Shown: positions 25,601 through 36,300 of the stretch, piece after piece
Numbering within the stretch: position 1 is the first letter of the stretch
How the letters are laid out: each line of letters begins with the position of its first letter
Assembly (NCBI RefSeq): GCF_029227915.1
Contig: NC_079886.1
Coordinates: 22,172,501-22,236,500, forward strand
DNA length: 64,000 nucleotides
Direction: 5' to 3'
Source: Hydractinia symbiolongicarpus
Taxonomy: Eukaryota; Cnidaria; Hydrozoa; Anthoathecata; Hydractiniidae
The notes under the pieces: model-generated
Databases searched by the model: none
What the model saw: only the letters and a program-made list of their open reading frames with translations
Told to the model about the DNA's origin: nothing
Made by a program: the position numbers and the translations under genes

Positions 25601-26006
25601 AATATTCCACTAACAGGGCCCGAAAAGAATTTCCGAAGGCTAGCTAGCTAGTTAAGATGGCTTAGTCCATGTAGCAACATCAAGGTTTAGTATATACTTA
25701 GTCCTTTGTTGTTTCTTTAAGTTTTAAAAGCGCTGTTGAGAACAGGGTGCCATTGAAGTTACTGTATGCAAATGATTTCGTAATTGTAAATAAGAAAGGG
25801 GAGCTTTTTAGCTGGCTAGAAGAGAATAGGTTGAAAGAAATTTCTTACCTCGATTCGACAAGGTAAACAACAAATGGCTCCTTGAGAATTTCACTTTTCC
25901 TTCTTTCTGATTCAACAACAGCGACCTCCATTTGATTTAACAGAGCACCTTCTGGAAAATATAACTTTTTTCCATCCGAATGATCACCTTTTCGGTAGTT
26001 CGCCAT
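11872..26006 (-). CDS. SNX4: Sorting nexin 4 (PX-BAR), complete, 15 exons
   Basis: Exons: 26006-25849, 19620-19518, 19273-19244, 19144-19067, 18216-18145, 18005-17958, 17549-17494, 16173-16101, 15682-15621, 15312-15247, 13502-13410, 13197-13083, 12763-12603, 12138-12024, 11919-11872; 1,278 nt, 425 residues, all phases consistent. The PX domain spans exons 1-5: WRRYSEFELLRNYL, then VMPPLPEKR, then KFDPDFIERRRQGLECFLLR. These carry the phosphoinositide-binding Arg/Lys positions of SNX4. The C-terminal BAR coiled coil includes FSEWSAIEDELGDILQQAGH, DQLKEYLYFTESL, SNMLFGQDSLEAKQEK, FDRFKKQKVRDVNEIMENYV and a final GIQQWQAMKEYFMSM. The order and sequence match vertebrate SNX4 throughout, slightly shorter than human (450 aa). 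In the known family SNX4 acts on early endosomes, in tubular recycling of cargo such as transferrin receptor and in autophagy. Intron 1 (about 6.2 kb) is loaded with transposons. Confidence 0.95.
16486..17252 (+). mobile_element. Non-autonomous Helitron-like element with internal TGTC microsatellite
   Basis: The 5' end TCTCTTATAATAATAC follows an A. The 3' end has a small hairpin (TGGA-TTTTT-TCCA) followed by GGGCTTTATTGACTAG and then T. That is the Helitron pattern: 5' TC, 3' hairpin plus CTRR, inserted between A and T. Both ends match the shorter copies at 51,105 and 50,568. It carries a long (TGTC)n run after the head, and two imperfect copies of a segment with ATATGATCCTATACA and TTGATCAGC near 16,965-17,140. 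No protein is encoded. It lies in SNX4 intron 7. Confidence 0.65.
16515..16615. repeat. (TGTC)n tetranucleotide microsatellite
   Basis: About 25 tandem CTGT units with two early CTGTGCGT variants. The same position in the short Helitron-like copies has only CTGTCCGTCCGTCTATCTGT, so this looks like expansion of a motif native to the element. Confidence 0.95.
20085..21200. mobile_element. Degenerate DNA-transposon remnant with GC-rich palindromes and Zn-finger-like ORF pieces
   Basis: Starts with a GC-rich palindromic block (GGTGCGCGATCGCGCGCG, then CACCTTGGCACGCTCCTAAA) resembling the block at 22,377-22,420 of another element. GAGTGATAAATCACGC and TTTTAGGAGCGCGACG occur near 21,140-21,190 as possible right-end equivalents. 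Inside, two overlapping frames (about 20,310-20,490 and 20,480-20,740) appear to be one open frame split by a one-base shift. The second encodes FVWCKICAKFKKEIQ then KGTAKTPIQAYIEGTS, a CxxC pattern like the TTF/BED-like fingers of hAT-related proteins. True termini and a target duplication were not found. It lies in SNX4 intron 1. Confidence 0.4.
21967..22125 (+). pseudogene. THAP-like N-terminal exon inside the Kolobok-like element
   Basis: Frame starting MSWCAVVNCTNNSRKKQDK, followed by IFFSLLKDPKKN. This matches the start of THAP zinc fingers (C-x(2-4)-C after the first residues, then a hydrophobic F-x-x-x-P-x-x stretch). It ends at GAG followed by GTGAGT, a strong splice donor. No following exon with the distal Cys/His pair was found within the element, so I treat it as a captured or truncated fragment. 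Confidence 0.55.
22150..23610 (-). pseudogene. P2X7 C-terminal-domain-like gene fragment, interrupted
   Basis: Minus strand. A frame from about 23,610 begins MKIAMNENNSQVLGFQFEPE and continues to KCERMPSEV, where it meets a stop. One base out of frame the next codons read CFCCHE, fitting the Cys-rich C-x-x-x-P...CC-x-E core of the P2RX7 C-terminal (ballast) domain that is widespread in cnidarian proteins. Downstream of the nested element, after a TTTTTCAG acceptor, CITEHEEFRAVVLLKSTL then a stop and TSLVALHD continue the same domain. It is therefore broken by a frameshift, a stop and a 1-kb insertion. Confidence 0.5.
22362..23409. mobile_element. Nested TIR element with 6-bp target duplication
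   Basis: Terminal inverted repeats CAGTCTTTTTCAGGA (22,362-22,376) and its exact complement (23,395-23,409), flanked by AGAGTC on both sides (22,356-22,361 and 23,410-23,415). Subterminal regions are full of palindromic GCGTGCGATCGCACGCG-like motifs at both ends. No coding capacity was found. It sits inside the P2X7-like fragment of the Kolobok-like element, so it is the younger insertion. Confidence 0.7.
24660..25080. repeat. Degenerate tandem repeat, about 70-80 bp period
   Basis: Five to six diverged units built around AGAACGAACATAATCAGGGC, then TATGTGCAACACTTTTATAT and TATTTCTCACTTATAG. Spacing varies and units carry indels, so this is an old array. It lies in SNX4 intron 1. Confidence 0.7.
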
Positions 26007-26618
26007 CTTTCTTATCCTGCCTTGTTATGCCTGGGTCCAATTAACGTTGGCAATCAATAAGTAATTTTTAAGCTTTCGTTTGACGGACAATGCTGTTTAA
26101 AGGAATAGCTTTGTTAAAACCCAGCTTTCCTTGACCTTTGAGCGAGGGTAATAAAATGAGTTTCTTTCATACGAAAGCTAAGACGCAAGCGAATGTGTGA
26201 AAACAAATCCCTAACCAATAAACACAAAATAAGTTCCTAGCACAAACCCTGAATTAAAAACAACCAATAAGCATAAAGGGCCACATGCATAATAAGGAAT
26301 TATTAATCAAGTATTTCTCTCCATATAATGATCATGTGAGCAAAAAACAATAAAAGTAACCAACCAAGAAGCGCGGTCAGTGTTCTGACTAGCGTATCTT
26401 TTTGCGAAATTAAATCAAGCGTCGGAAAATATTATGCGATTTTTTTTGTTCACAGAGTGTATTTCGCGAGGATTAAACTTCTCAAATTACGATTCTGAAT
26501 ATTACGCAACTGTAAATTGCCGAGTTTTTTTTACACTAAAAAAACTTAAGAAATGTAAGAGAATAATATTATATAAACATTTTTATACTGTAATTATCAT
26601 TGGAAACGAGGAAAAACT

Positions 26619-26728
26619 CAACCTCGTTCCCTGGGCATTTTGCCTTGTTAATAAGTTGATAGCGGCGAAAATTGTTGGCCACTCCGTAATAACGGCTCAG
26701 GGGCCACAAGACCCTGGGGACAAGGTTG
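26619..26728. mobile_element. Short inverted-repeat element (CAACCTCG family)
   Basis: About 110 bp bounded by CAACCTCGTTCCCTGGGC and the inverted CCCTGGGGACAAGGTTG. Related termini recur several times in this window (27,189, 51,000, 56,897, 57,640, 59,021, 62,596), defining a small non-autonomous family. Confidence 0.6.
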
Positions 26729-27188
26729 GAAACTAAGTACTATTAATAAACCAAAAGGTACAGTCAACTCACGAATTAGAGGACACCTTGGCTGCAGAGA
26801 GTTTGTCCTGTAATTAGAAGTGTCTGCTATTTGGAAACTCGAATTTTATGCCTATTTTTGCGCATAAGTTATCGCTGATTACTTTGAACCATTAAAAAGG
26901 TTTTGAGGCACTAGCAGGGTGTGGTTTACAGATACATAAAATAGACTCGCGGGTGGCAAGTAAAGAATCTAAATCTCCTTCGGTCTCATGCTATCCTCCA
27001 TAAATAGCTTTTCCAGCAACTTTAAAGCTTTCCGAAGGCTGGTATGTGATTCTACGACCAGATTGCTGTTACATACACGCTTTAAAGAACACAGAAGGCA
27101 ATCAAATGGGAGAAGAAGAAGGCCGTAGGGCAAAAACTCGAATTAAACAATGATATAAAAAAGAAGTGTAATCAAAAAGAGAGAAAAA

Positions 27189-27246
27189 GCCCTGGGATCG
27201 AGGTTGTTTAGCTGACTGACTCTAAACGCCAACCTCGATCCCAGGC
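27189..27246. repeat. Perfect-arm hairpin of the CAACCTCG family
   Basis: GCCCTGGGATCGAGGTTG is followed after about 23 bases by CAACCTCGATCCCAGGC. The arms pair almost perfectly. They face the opposite way to the arms of the 26,619 element. Confidence 0.7.
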
Positions 27247-27253
27247 TCTTACA

Positions 27254-28060
27254 CCTAAAGTAGGGCGACTGGCGAAAGTCGGGTATTTTAATCATACCCC
27301 AAGTAGGGCAAAGCTATGCAGAGTAAATACATTCTTTTATTAGTTGAACTGCATTCTTGCGTCTTAAAATAACTTTATTAAACTACTTCAAGCTTTACTA
27401 ATTTTTGTCGAAAGATGTCTATAACTTAGTTTAATGAAAAAATCGCACTAATAAACACATATTTAACCAAAATTTGAACTTTCAATCGACAATTATTTTA
27501 GCAAAAGTACGCTCAAAATAGAGCATACATAGATATCCAAAGTAGGGCTAATCTTTTGGCACGACTTTGATTGGAATATTAACAAAGTAGGGCATTTCAA
27601 CATTGACGATTTTTGACCAACTTTGAGCAGGAATGAAGTCCAAAGTAAAATAAATATATTTATACTTTTGGATCCAACTCTTTGTGGTAGCTTGACTCGT
27701 ATTGACAGCTTACTTAAACTAATATCTTTTGCAGACACCATAAAATATCTAAATTTTTCTCTGTTCTCCTGTGGTGTGTTCATATTCGTGTTGGGTGATT
27801 GATCAAGTGATCGGAAAACGTCTGCATCTGAACAGAAATTAACCAACCTCAAGCTCATTTTTCAGACTTTTTGCCAACACATACAGAGGAATATACTTGG
27901 GTGATAGTTTTCAAATTTTGCAGGGAAGTAGAAACAGAATTTGGTAGAATTTTTGGGTGCCTTTTAAAAAAATAACGATTGTATTTCTAAAAATTATTCT
28001 CATAAACGTAATTTTCTCGATTATGATAAAAACACCCTATTTTGACTGGCCCTATTTTGG
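27254..28060. mobile_element. Non-autonomous element with CCWAAARTAGGGC ends
   Basis: Left end CCTAAAGTAGGGCGACTGG; right end, read inverted, CCAAAATAGGGCCAGTCAAA. The same AAAGTAGGGC motif recurs internally near 27,296, 27,540 and 27,585. Inverted imperfect termini about 800 bp apart suggest a MITE-like unit. No clear target duplication. A minus-strand frame of about 120 codons inside it shows no family signal. Confidence 0.45.
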
Positions 28061-30499
28061 TTTAATTGCACAAGGAAGAAGGAAGAAAAATCTGTTTATC
28101 AACAGTTTTGGATACAGTCATGTCGTGTGGTAAAGGACGATTATGCGCAGTATATTCGAGTTTAATGGAACGCGCAATGTTAGTGCTTTGATAACTTAAC
28201 AGCTCATTATTTAAGCTCGAAACGCGAAACAGACGTGGTTGTGTTCTTAAAATCGTTTCCATGCCCTCATACCATCATTTATTTCATTGTAGAAATGTGA
28301 CTTTCTCGTTGTGCTCTGTTGGAATGTGGATATTCCACCCACACACTCGCGTATAATCAATTCAGTGGATGCAAGTAAGCAAGGGCGCAACGAGAAATAC
28401 ACCCACAATAGGGAATGTGTCTTCCAAGCCAGCTCGCTCCCTTTCACATCTGAAGTAACATTAAACAATTAAAATAAAAAGTGATACATGACACTATCGA
28501 CAAATCAGGTCAAATCAGATCTAAAATTTATAAGTGTTAATAAAAACTTCCCGGATATATTTTTGGAGGTTACATTAGAAACTAAAATTTTCAGTAGAAA
28601 ATTTTCGGAAAAGATTTAAAAAAAGTCAAAAAATGTATGGTAAATTTTTTAAACGAATTTTATCAAATTTTAAAAGTAATGATTACGGGAAATGACACAA
28701 AAGAAGGTGTTCTTCCATCCGAACATTTTCTTTCTAATGTATTCAACTGAATAATATTGGTTGGGAGTTGGGGGATTGGATGGCGATTCACGAAAGAAGG
28801 GGATTTTACCAAAGGGAAATGTTTTGCAATACAATGGTTTTTTTTATACTTAAGGTAAAAAGTTTCTCTTTTATCGCAAATGTTTTCTTTATTTTTTGCC
28901 AATAAAACACTCCTTTTCATACATGCACCACGTAGGGCAAAAACTTTTAAAATCGGGCGGACAAAAGCCAGACAATTATTTCCCCGTGACTTTGTATAAT
29001 GCCCGACTGTGTAGGACACCTGGCTAATGGGGAAGTAACCAGAAAGTGAAAGTAAACTACACCACGGGGAGAAAGGTGAAGAGGATAACAGGAGAATATG
29101 GCTATATACCCATATAAAAGTATGTTTTATTTGATTATATAATACTCCCTTTGCTTTGTGAAGTCCGGTTTGTACAGAGTCAAGAAACTCACATGTTTCT
29201 GGAAGTATATATCTGGAAAAAAGAACTTTTTTATACTATTGTAAAAGCTCTAGCTAGCTAGCTAACTGGCAGCTAGCTATTATATTATAGCAAACAGTTT
29301 AGGAAAAAATAGAGTAACAGATTTGATGCTGTCATTAACTTCTTTGTTTTAAATCACTTCACAAGTTAGGCTTTGACCTTCCGTTCTCAGTAGCGAAGCC
29401 TATAGACAATGCTAAAATAAAGAGGTTCTTTTAAGAGAATTACAGTTTCTTGAGATAGTTTTCCTTATTTTTCATATATCAGCATTGTATTTTAATCCTC
29501 TTAAACCTTTAGCAAAATCATGTAATGTTCCAAAACATTCCAAATCCAAGGTGTACTAAAAATTCGCGAATTACAACATGACAAGAGGTCAGGGGTTTAG
29601 GGTTTAACACTGGTACCCAAATGTAAACAAATCGTGCCAAGATAGGCGATAAATCTCTCAAAAAGGCTCTTCTTTTTGGTGTATGCTTGTATGATTTGTT
29701 ACCGAAGAACGCAGAGTTCAAAGTCCAACTTGCACCATCTGCGGGAAAATTAAATATGGCTGCGTTAACTCCAAAAAGGCGTATTTGCTAACTCTCAATT
29801 GTCATGGGCCAGCTAAGAGAATGAAAAAAATCCCAGCTCCTGATCTTTGGGTGTAATGATGCTGATAAAAAGGATTTAATTTTTTAGACCTTTTCTAAGG
29901 TTATATCATCTAACTAAAAATAAAAAATATATAACAAAATATAATAATCATAAATCACATTCTTACCACCTGCAAATGTTTGCCCATTAGCAAATCAAAA
30001 TGATGTGATATCATTGCAGTCAAAGTGCTTAGTTTACAGATGCAAGACAATGGTAATGAAGAGTACACCATCAAGCTATCAGCCAAAACACAATTAGGAA
30101 CAACAACAATTTTAAAAGAGAGCACACATTAATAACTACTTTTCATGATCACAATTTCAAATGATCAGGAGCTTTACATATTTTCAATTAAAACTGTCAG
30201 TTCAATTACTATTGTCGCTATTTTCTGGAGATTCTTTATTACCCTTATTACTTTTTTCACTACTATCAGACGAGTTCTTGCATTTGCAAAGTCATTATGA
30301 TCATTTAGAGGATCATAAGGCAACTTGTTTAGATTTTCACTTAACGGAGTTAACTGTAGATTCTTGACCCTGAGGTTGAGGCGTATTGGGAATTGGCATA
30401 TACTCATATTTTGATTTTCAATTACATTTGAATAAAAAAAAATCAAATCAGGTTCAGATATTCAAGTAGGTAAAGAAGTATACACCAGTTGAAGTGTGA

Positions 30500-31180
30500 C
30501 ATTCAATTTTAAACATTATTTCATGGAGTGTGTAACTGGTAGTAGTGGAACTTAGTGTTTGAATAGAAAGAAAGTGAGTCAGGAAGAAGCTTCACAAATT
30601 GTTGATCGTAGATTTCGGCATTTTCATGCTAATGATTATATCTTTTTTAAACCATTGGATTATATGGAGTTGTACGACTTGTAGAAATACCTTTAAAATG
30701 TATATAAGTAACTTCAGAGTTCTTTACTTATAAAACACGATCTGTTTGAATGTATGAAGGAATTTCAAACATAGAAAATAATTAACAATGCTTTATTAGC
30801 AGTCACTGCTGACACATCTTCACAAGGTATTGCAAATAGAAATCTAGTGTATTCATCAACAACTGTAAATATGAATTTGTCACGTATAACAGATGGTAGA
30901 GGGCCTTTAAAGTATAAGTTAAGCAAATCTTAATCTTACACATGTTCCTATCATTTTGGTGAAAAGAAAGTCTGGGACCAGATTGAGGGATGGATTGACA
31001 CTGCAAACAAAATGGCATACCATTGCAGTTAATACAACATGGTACTGTAATCCTGTAGTTTATAATTGCTATAGGTTACTTCCTACGACAAAGCAATGTG
31101 TTTTGTCAATACATTTTTATCATTTTTACACCACTTTGAAGCTTCATAAAGTGAATTAAAAAAATCCAAAAAATTGCACG
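30500..31180 (-). pseudogene. Decayed Ty3/Gypsy-type integrase fragment
   Basis: On the minus strand, frames separated by stops and shifts give FKGPLPSVIRDKFIFTVVDE and EYTRFLFAIPCEDVS, which is the start of a retroelement integrase catalytic core. Further on are an EIPSYIQTDR-like stretch and GISTSRTTPYNPM. Together they order as in the core of Gypsy-type integrases. The reading frame is broken in several places. No long terminal repeats were recognised. Confidence 0.6.
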
Positions 31181-31533
31181 CAAGAATTCTCTAATATGGA
31201 TCCACACATATAATTTGTAGCATGTATTTTGTTTTTCTTTGTGGAATTCCCTGCGTCTTCAAACCATCTTATTTGAAACTGATGGCTTCACCCCGTTTCA
31301 CAAAATTAGTTTACTTTAGTCCTGGATGCTTCCTAGTTACCCACACAGGGAATGATGTTAGTTATTTCCACCAGTCTCCAAGTTATAAGTGCGCTGCAAT
31401 GACTTCACTAATTTAATTTAAAACATTTACATTTATCTAATGTGTGGACACTGGCATATTGATTAAGCAAATAAGATAATATAGTTACTTGCTAATTTTT
31501 TAGGGGAAAAGTGTATATCTTTTTTACTGTACA

Positions 31534-32793
31534 CAGCCCCTAAAATTAGCGTCGGCATTCGGCACTGCTGACATGATTGCCGACGTAAAATGAGAAAATA
31601 CAGTAGTTGCGTCAGCAAAAAAATTGCCGACGTAATTTTGTTGTGAAATTTTTAAAAACAACAACTCATTTTCAACATCCACGAAGAAAAAAATTAACAA
31701 AGAATTAATTTTTATTTTGGCGAACTTTTAAGAACATGTGATCATGTATATTTCTATCGTACCTGCTCACATATTATAACCTGGTTTCTACTACCATTTT
31801 TTTTGAAAAACAAACTTTTCAACTGATCGCATGTTATTCTTTGTAATATTAAAGCCTTTGTGGTGAATTTTTACATCACATTTTCTCTGGCGTAATATGA
31901 AAACTAACATACATTTTTCTCGAGTTCCTTCTCCTAAAAGAAACCAGGTCTCCACATGGGAATGCACACGGGATCCACACAGTATTCGGCGGTTGGTTTA
32001 TTTCATTCGAAACTAAACGGATGGAATAATTTCCTGAATTCACGAAAATAAAATAAAAAAGTAAACATGGTGAAAAAAAACGGTTCTTTCGTGGAATTTT
32101 ACTGAGTTAGGGTTTGAATCGGAAAATGACTCTAATGAAATTGCTAAAGTGCTTTGCAAAGTTTGTAGATGTCATTATCAAAACAACAAAAATAATGAAA
32201 ATTTGAAAGGAACTGTGGCAAGCAGAATCAAATAATGTTAATTGTGATATTGTTTAAGCTTCCCCCACTCATTGCGACTGAAGAATAATTACACTCGATT
32301 TTCAGTAAGTTAGGTCATTATCACTAAAATTATTCACGTTACAGAAATACCGTGGTGCCATTCGATTCGTAATAATAATAATCAAGCATTTTCGAAACAT
32401 GTCACTGGCGACTTCTGCGATATACAACTTATTAAATGCCCTGACCTTCAGTTCGTACATAGCACGTGCACAACCTACTTTCTAATGAGTTCGTCTCGAA
32501 ACATATAGAAAGCCAGTTGGCAGTGAACTATTAACTTAACGAAGTACATCATCGGGAAAGTAGGTCATGGGACTTGTAGTCCGTTTCCATTTGTCATCGT
32601 CTTAGAAATCAATACATCGAATTTATGTGAGGTCTAGCCCCAATACAAGGTGAATGAGGAAAGTTTTTGCCAGCTGAAAAATTTTACTACGAAAAAAAAA
32701 AATGCCGACGCAATGCAGACGCAACTCAGTTGAAATGTATCTCATGTCGGCAGTTTTATTGCCGACGTAAAAAAATTCTAATTTTAAGGGCTG
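31534..32793. mobile_element. 1.26-kb TIR transposon with TGTACA flanks
   Basis: Left terminus CAGCCCCTAAAATTAGCGTC and right terminus the inverse of CAGCCCTTAAAATTAG, with further inverted TGCCGACGTAA / TTGCCGACGTAA motifs in both subterminal regions. The bases TGTACA flank both ends (31,528-31,533 and 32,794-32,799). They are either a 6-bp target duplication or an extension of the repeat, since TGTACA is its own complement. Internally, about 32,100-32,240 encodes VLCKVCRCHYQNNKNNENLK, a CxxC-type finger remnant. Confidence 0.65.
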
Positions 32794-33353
32794 TGTACAA
32801 ACATACAGACTTCGTCTATTAATATATTGATATATTTAACATGTTTAGCTTTTTAAAAAATGTTTTTGTGAAAGAAAAAATTGTGGTTTCTGTTCAGTTG
32901 GTGATTTTATTTCAAGTTTTGTACATTTTATTCTGTCCAAAAGTTTGTTATCCGAAATTTTCAAAATATGCTTTACCTGCCAAAATAAAAATTTGCGAAA
33001 ACATTTCTTTCTTATTAATGTATATTGGATTTCACTGCGTTATCTTAGAGTTCTCTTCTTTCTCTTCTTAAGTTTCTCCCAAATTTAAAAGCTCATCAAT
33101 TCTAATAACACCTGGGATATTTATTCTTTCCCGAAAATTAATAAGATTGAAAAAATCCGACTATATTCATAATGCAAGTTTTATAGAGTTGTAATTAAGT
33201 TTGAAGCTTTTGGTGGTGTTTTTCAGAGAAATCGTCTTAGATTTTGTTTATCAACAATTTTGGTTTGTCTAAAATTTATTATGCAGACAGTTTGTTATGT
33301 AATGTATGAAGCAGTATTTAATTTTTTTCAATTTTATTTTTCAGACTGAAGAT

Positions 33354-36300
33354 ATGGTTCACATTTACCTGCTCAACATTCTTGGTTTTCTAATATTTTT
33401 GTGTTTTGTTTGGTTTCTTAAATCCTCTTCGAATCATCAGCAGAAAGGTAATTTATATATGGTATACTTTAATAGATTGCTTTATTAAATTTAAAACACA
33501 ACAACACCTATTTTATTGCATGTATTTTTATAGAACGTTGTGGTGGAAGAAATCCTGAGAGGAAAGAAAATCTAAATGACGAATTGGCTGATTGTTTGAA
33601 TAATGATACTGATGATGCTAGTGAGTGTTTTTAATGAAGAAATTTCTTCAAAATATAGTTAAAACACACACTCCTCCCCTTTTGTAAAAGGGGAGGACTT
33701 TATTGACTTTACCTGAAAGGGAAGTGGAGAAAGTATATACCGAAGGGGATAACTAGCAGAAACTCAGCTCGCTTTAGAAAAGGGGAGCTGTCTTACTAAA
33801 CAAGCTAAATGGATCTTCACTATAATTGAGAGATTGCTTACCCTTAAACTTTATGAGTTGTTATTTAGGTTTGTAGAATAGATTTTTTTTGCATAAAATT
33901 TATAAGGATTAGAATTAGTTTATGGAAGCTGTGTCTTTATTTAAATAATACAGAAGTTTACATTTTTTTTTCGTTTGACACTTGGTATTTGATATTCCTG
34001 TTAAATATGCGTTTTAGTAAATTATGGGGGAAATTTATTAACAAATAAGAATTTTATAACAAAGAGGACAAGTAAGTTGTCAATCAATTTTTACATGGCA
34101 TAATAACGTGTACTAACATTTAAAAAAAATTATTTCTCTTTAATTCTTTAATTTTGTAACTGGTGTTTCCCGCTACTATATTAGTAGTTGTGTACACAAT
34201 TATTTCTATGAAATTCAAAAAAGAACTTGCTTGTTTTTTTTTTTGCACCCTAGTTTATTTCTAATGTACCAATTTTTCAGTGTAGTGATTTTTCAATCTT
34301 GTTTCCCCCTCATAAAACGATACATGTAGGTCATAAAACGATACATGTAGGTCACAAGAAAGGGTCTGTCACATCTTTGTCCTCTATGTGTACATCAAAT
34401 TGTATGACTGATTACTGACTTTGTGGTTCATGATATGATAAAATGAGTTTAAAATGTCCTAAGATTTAGTTTGTTATGTGACACCCTCTGAGTGTATTGG
34501 CAGTGTTGTTACAGCAAGATGTGTTTTTGTTGTGTAAAACTAATAGAATTAAATATAGGATTCAAGTACGTTTATGTTTAAACTGAAGTTGAAATTTGTA
34601 TATTATATGTTTAAATTAGAAGTTAAACAGATAAGTAGAAATCATTTGCCATCAAAAACAATCTGGGCAATGTGAGATTGTCTTTCTTAGTGATATTGTG
34701 ATATTAAAAATAAATTGATGCTAGAGGACATTAAATTAAACAATTTAAATAAAATAAAATAGTAATTAAAGCATTTTTTTGCTTTAAAAGTTTGATTTGT
34801 ACTAGTTATCTCTACATATCTTTAGATAAACTAAGAATGTTTAGTGTGAAAAGGTAGCATCAGTACCTCAGCCATATTTCTTCAGTGTATGAAACCGTGA
34901 AGTATTGCTTTTTGTCAGCAGTAGTATCAGTAAGTAAACCAGTGTGCAGTCAAGCAAGAATTTTTATGTAGTGAAAACAAGGTAATCTTACTTACTTACT
35001 TAAAGATTTTAATGGCACCTTACTGCAAGTAATTCTATTTTCTAGATTGTTCTGATAAAAATAAAGAAGATAAAATTCTGCATTCTCACGAAGAAAGTAT
35101 TTTTGTCAGAGAAAAAGATTTTGTTAAAGATGGCAATACCTCACCTGTGGAAGATGTGTCATTCACTTACCCCAAGGATAAGAAAGGTAAGAACCATTTT
35201 GAACAGAGGGTTTTTCATGTCGAAAAATGACATCTAGTATGAAAATGTTGATTGTGCCACAGCCCTTTACCCTTTTTCAGATTAGCTGTTGTTAATTATA
35301 AAATATTTTATCACTTGTATTATAAACTTTAGCAAGTTCAGGCCCATTGAAAAGAAATGTTCATCTTCCATCAATCAAGAAAGCAAAATCTTCAACTGAG
35401 TTACGAGAGACAGGAAATTCATTTTATCGAAAAGCATCCGAGCAAGGACTATGTTTAACTTTGCAAAAGTCACGACTCCAAAATGCACTTGATTCCTACT
35501 ATGAAGCAGTCACTGTCTGTCAAGATTGCATTGAGAAAAGTTCAGGGTATAAAAACATTGCAATTGCTTCAAAAAGACTTGCACAGGTGATGCTGAAAGA
35601 AAACGATGATAAACACTTATACCGAAAGCAATTCAAAGAATCTCTGAAAAATTTTGTTTTGGCCTTAACACATTCTACAGGCAGAACAAACGAATGGAAA
35701 CACTCTTTGATGGATTCTTTCATGAAAACTGTTGATGAAGTCATAGAAAATGTGAAGATAAAAGAACAGATGTTTAAACCAAAGGTTGTAACATTACAAT
35801 ATTATCTTGATGCTGTAAGCTCAAATCACATTGTATCTGGTCCTTTGATTGTTGAACTGTTAGAACTGCGATATGAAGAGGCGTTGCATTTATTTCATCT
35901 GAAAAATTTTCATCAATGCTTGCAAGAGCTTTACGAATGTAAGCGCTTGTATCAAGAAGTGCAGCATAGTGACTTGAAAACAAGCTCAGAAATTTCCTTA
36001 GATGAAATAACTATTTATATAATGATATCAGAATCTGTTAACGCCAGGATGTCAGGTAAAACATAAAATACTAAGAACAAAAATATGGATATAGACATGT
36101 TTCTAAAATTTTAATTTTGTTTATATTTATGTAACTGTTCGATTGCTGTAACTTGACAGACCCCTTCAATGAAGACAGTAAAAATGATAAAAAGTGTCTT
36201 CGTTGTAAAAAATTTTTTCAGACCACCTTTACAAATGTTATCAATAAATAATTGTTTTAAAGTAGTAATCCTTAATTGTTTGTTTACTAGGTGACCTAAT

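Larger units (their letters stand above)
26007..33343. other. Intergenic region rich in transposon relics
   Basis: Lies between the divergent starts of SNX4 (minus) and the first J-domain gene (plus). It contains short inverted-repeat elements (26,619-26,728; 27,189-27,246), an 800-bp element with GTAGGGC-type ends, a Gypsy integrase relic and a 1.26-kb TIR element. CCAAT motifs occur at about 26,216 and 26,263, upstream of SNX4. I see no gene in 28,060-30,500: the frames there show no family signal or convincing splice structure. Confidence 0.5.

Noticed and set aside
27493-27858. Minus-strand frame of about 120 codons
   Set aside because: It lies within a MITE-like unit, with no recognisable domain and no splice context.
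28663-29019. Minus-strand frame with Lys-rich protein-like composition
   Set aside because: No domain, no start context and no splice-linked neighbour; I could not separate it from chance.
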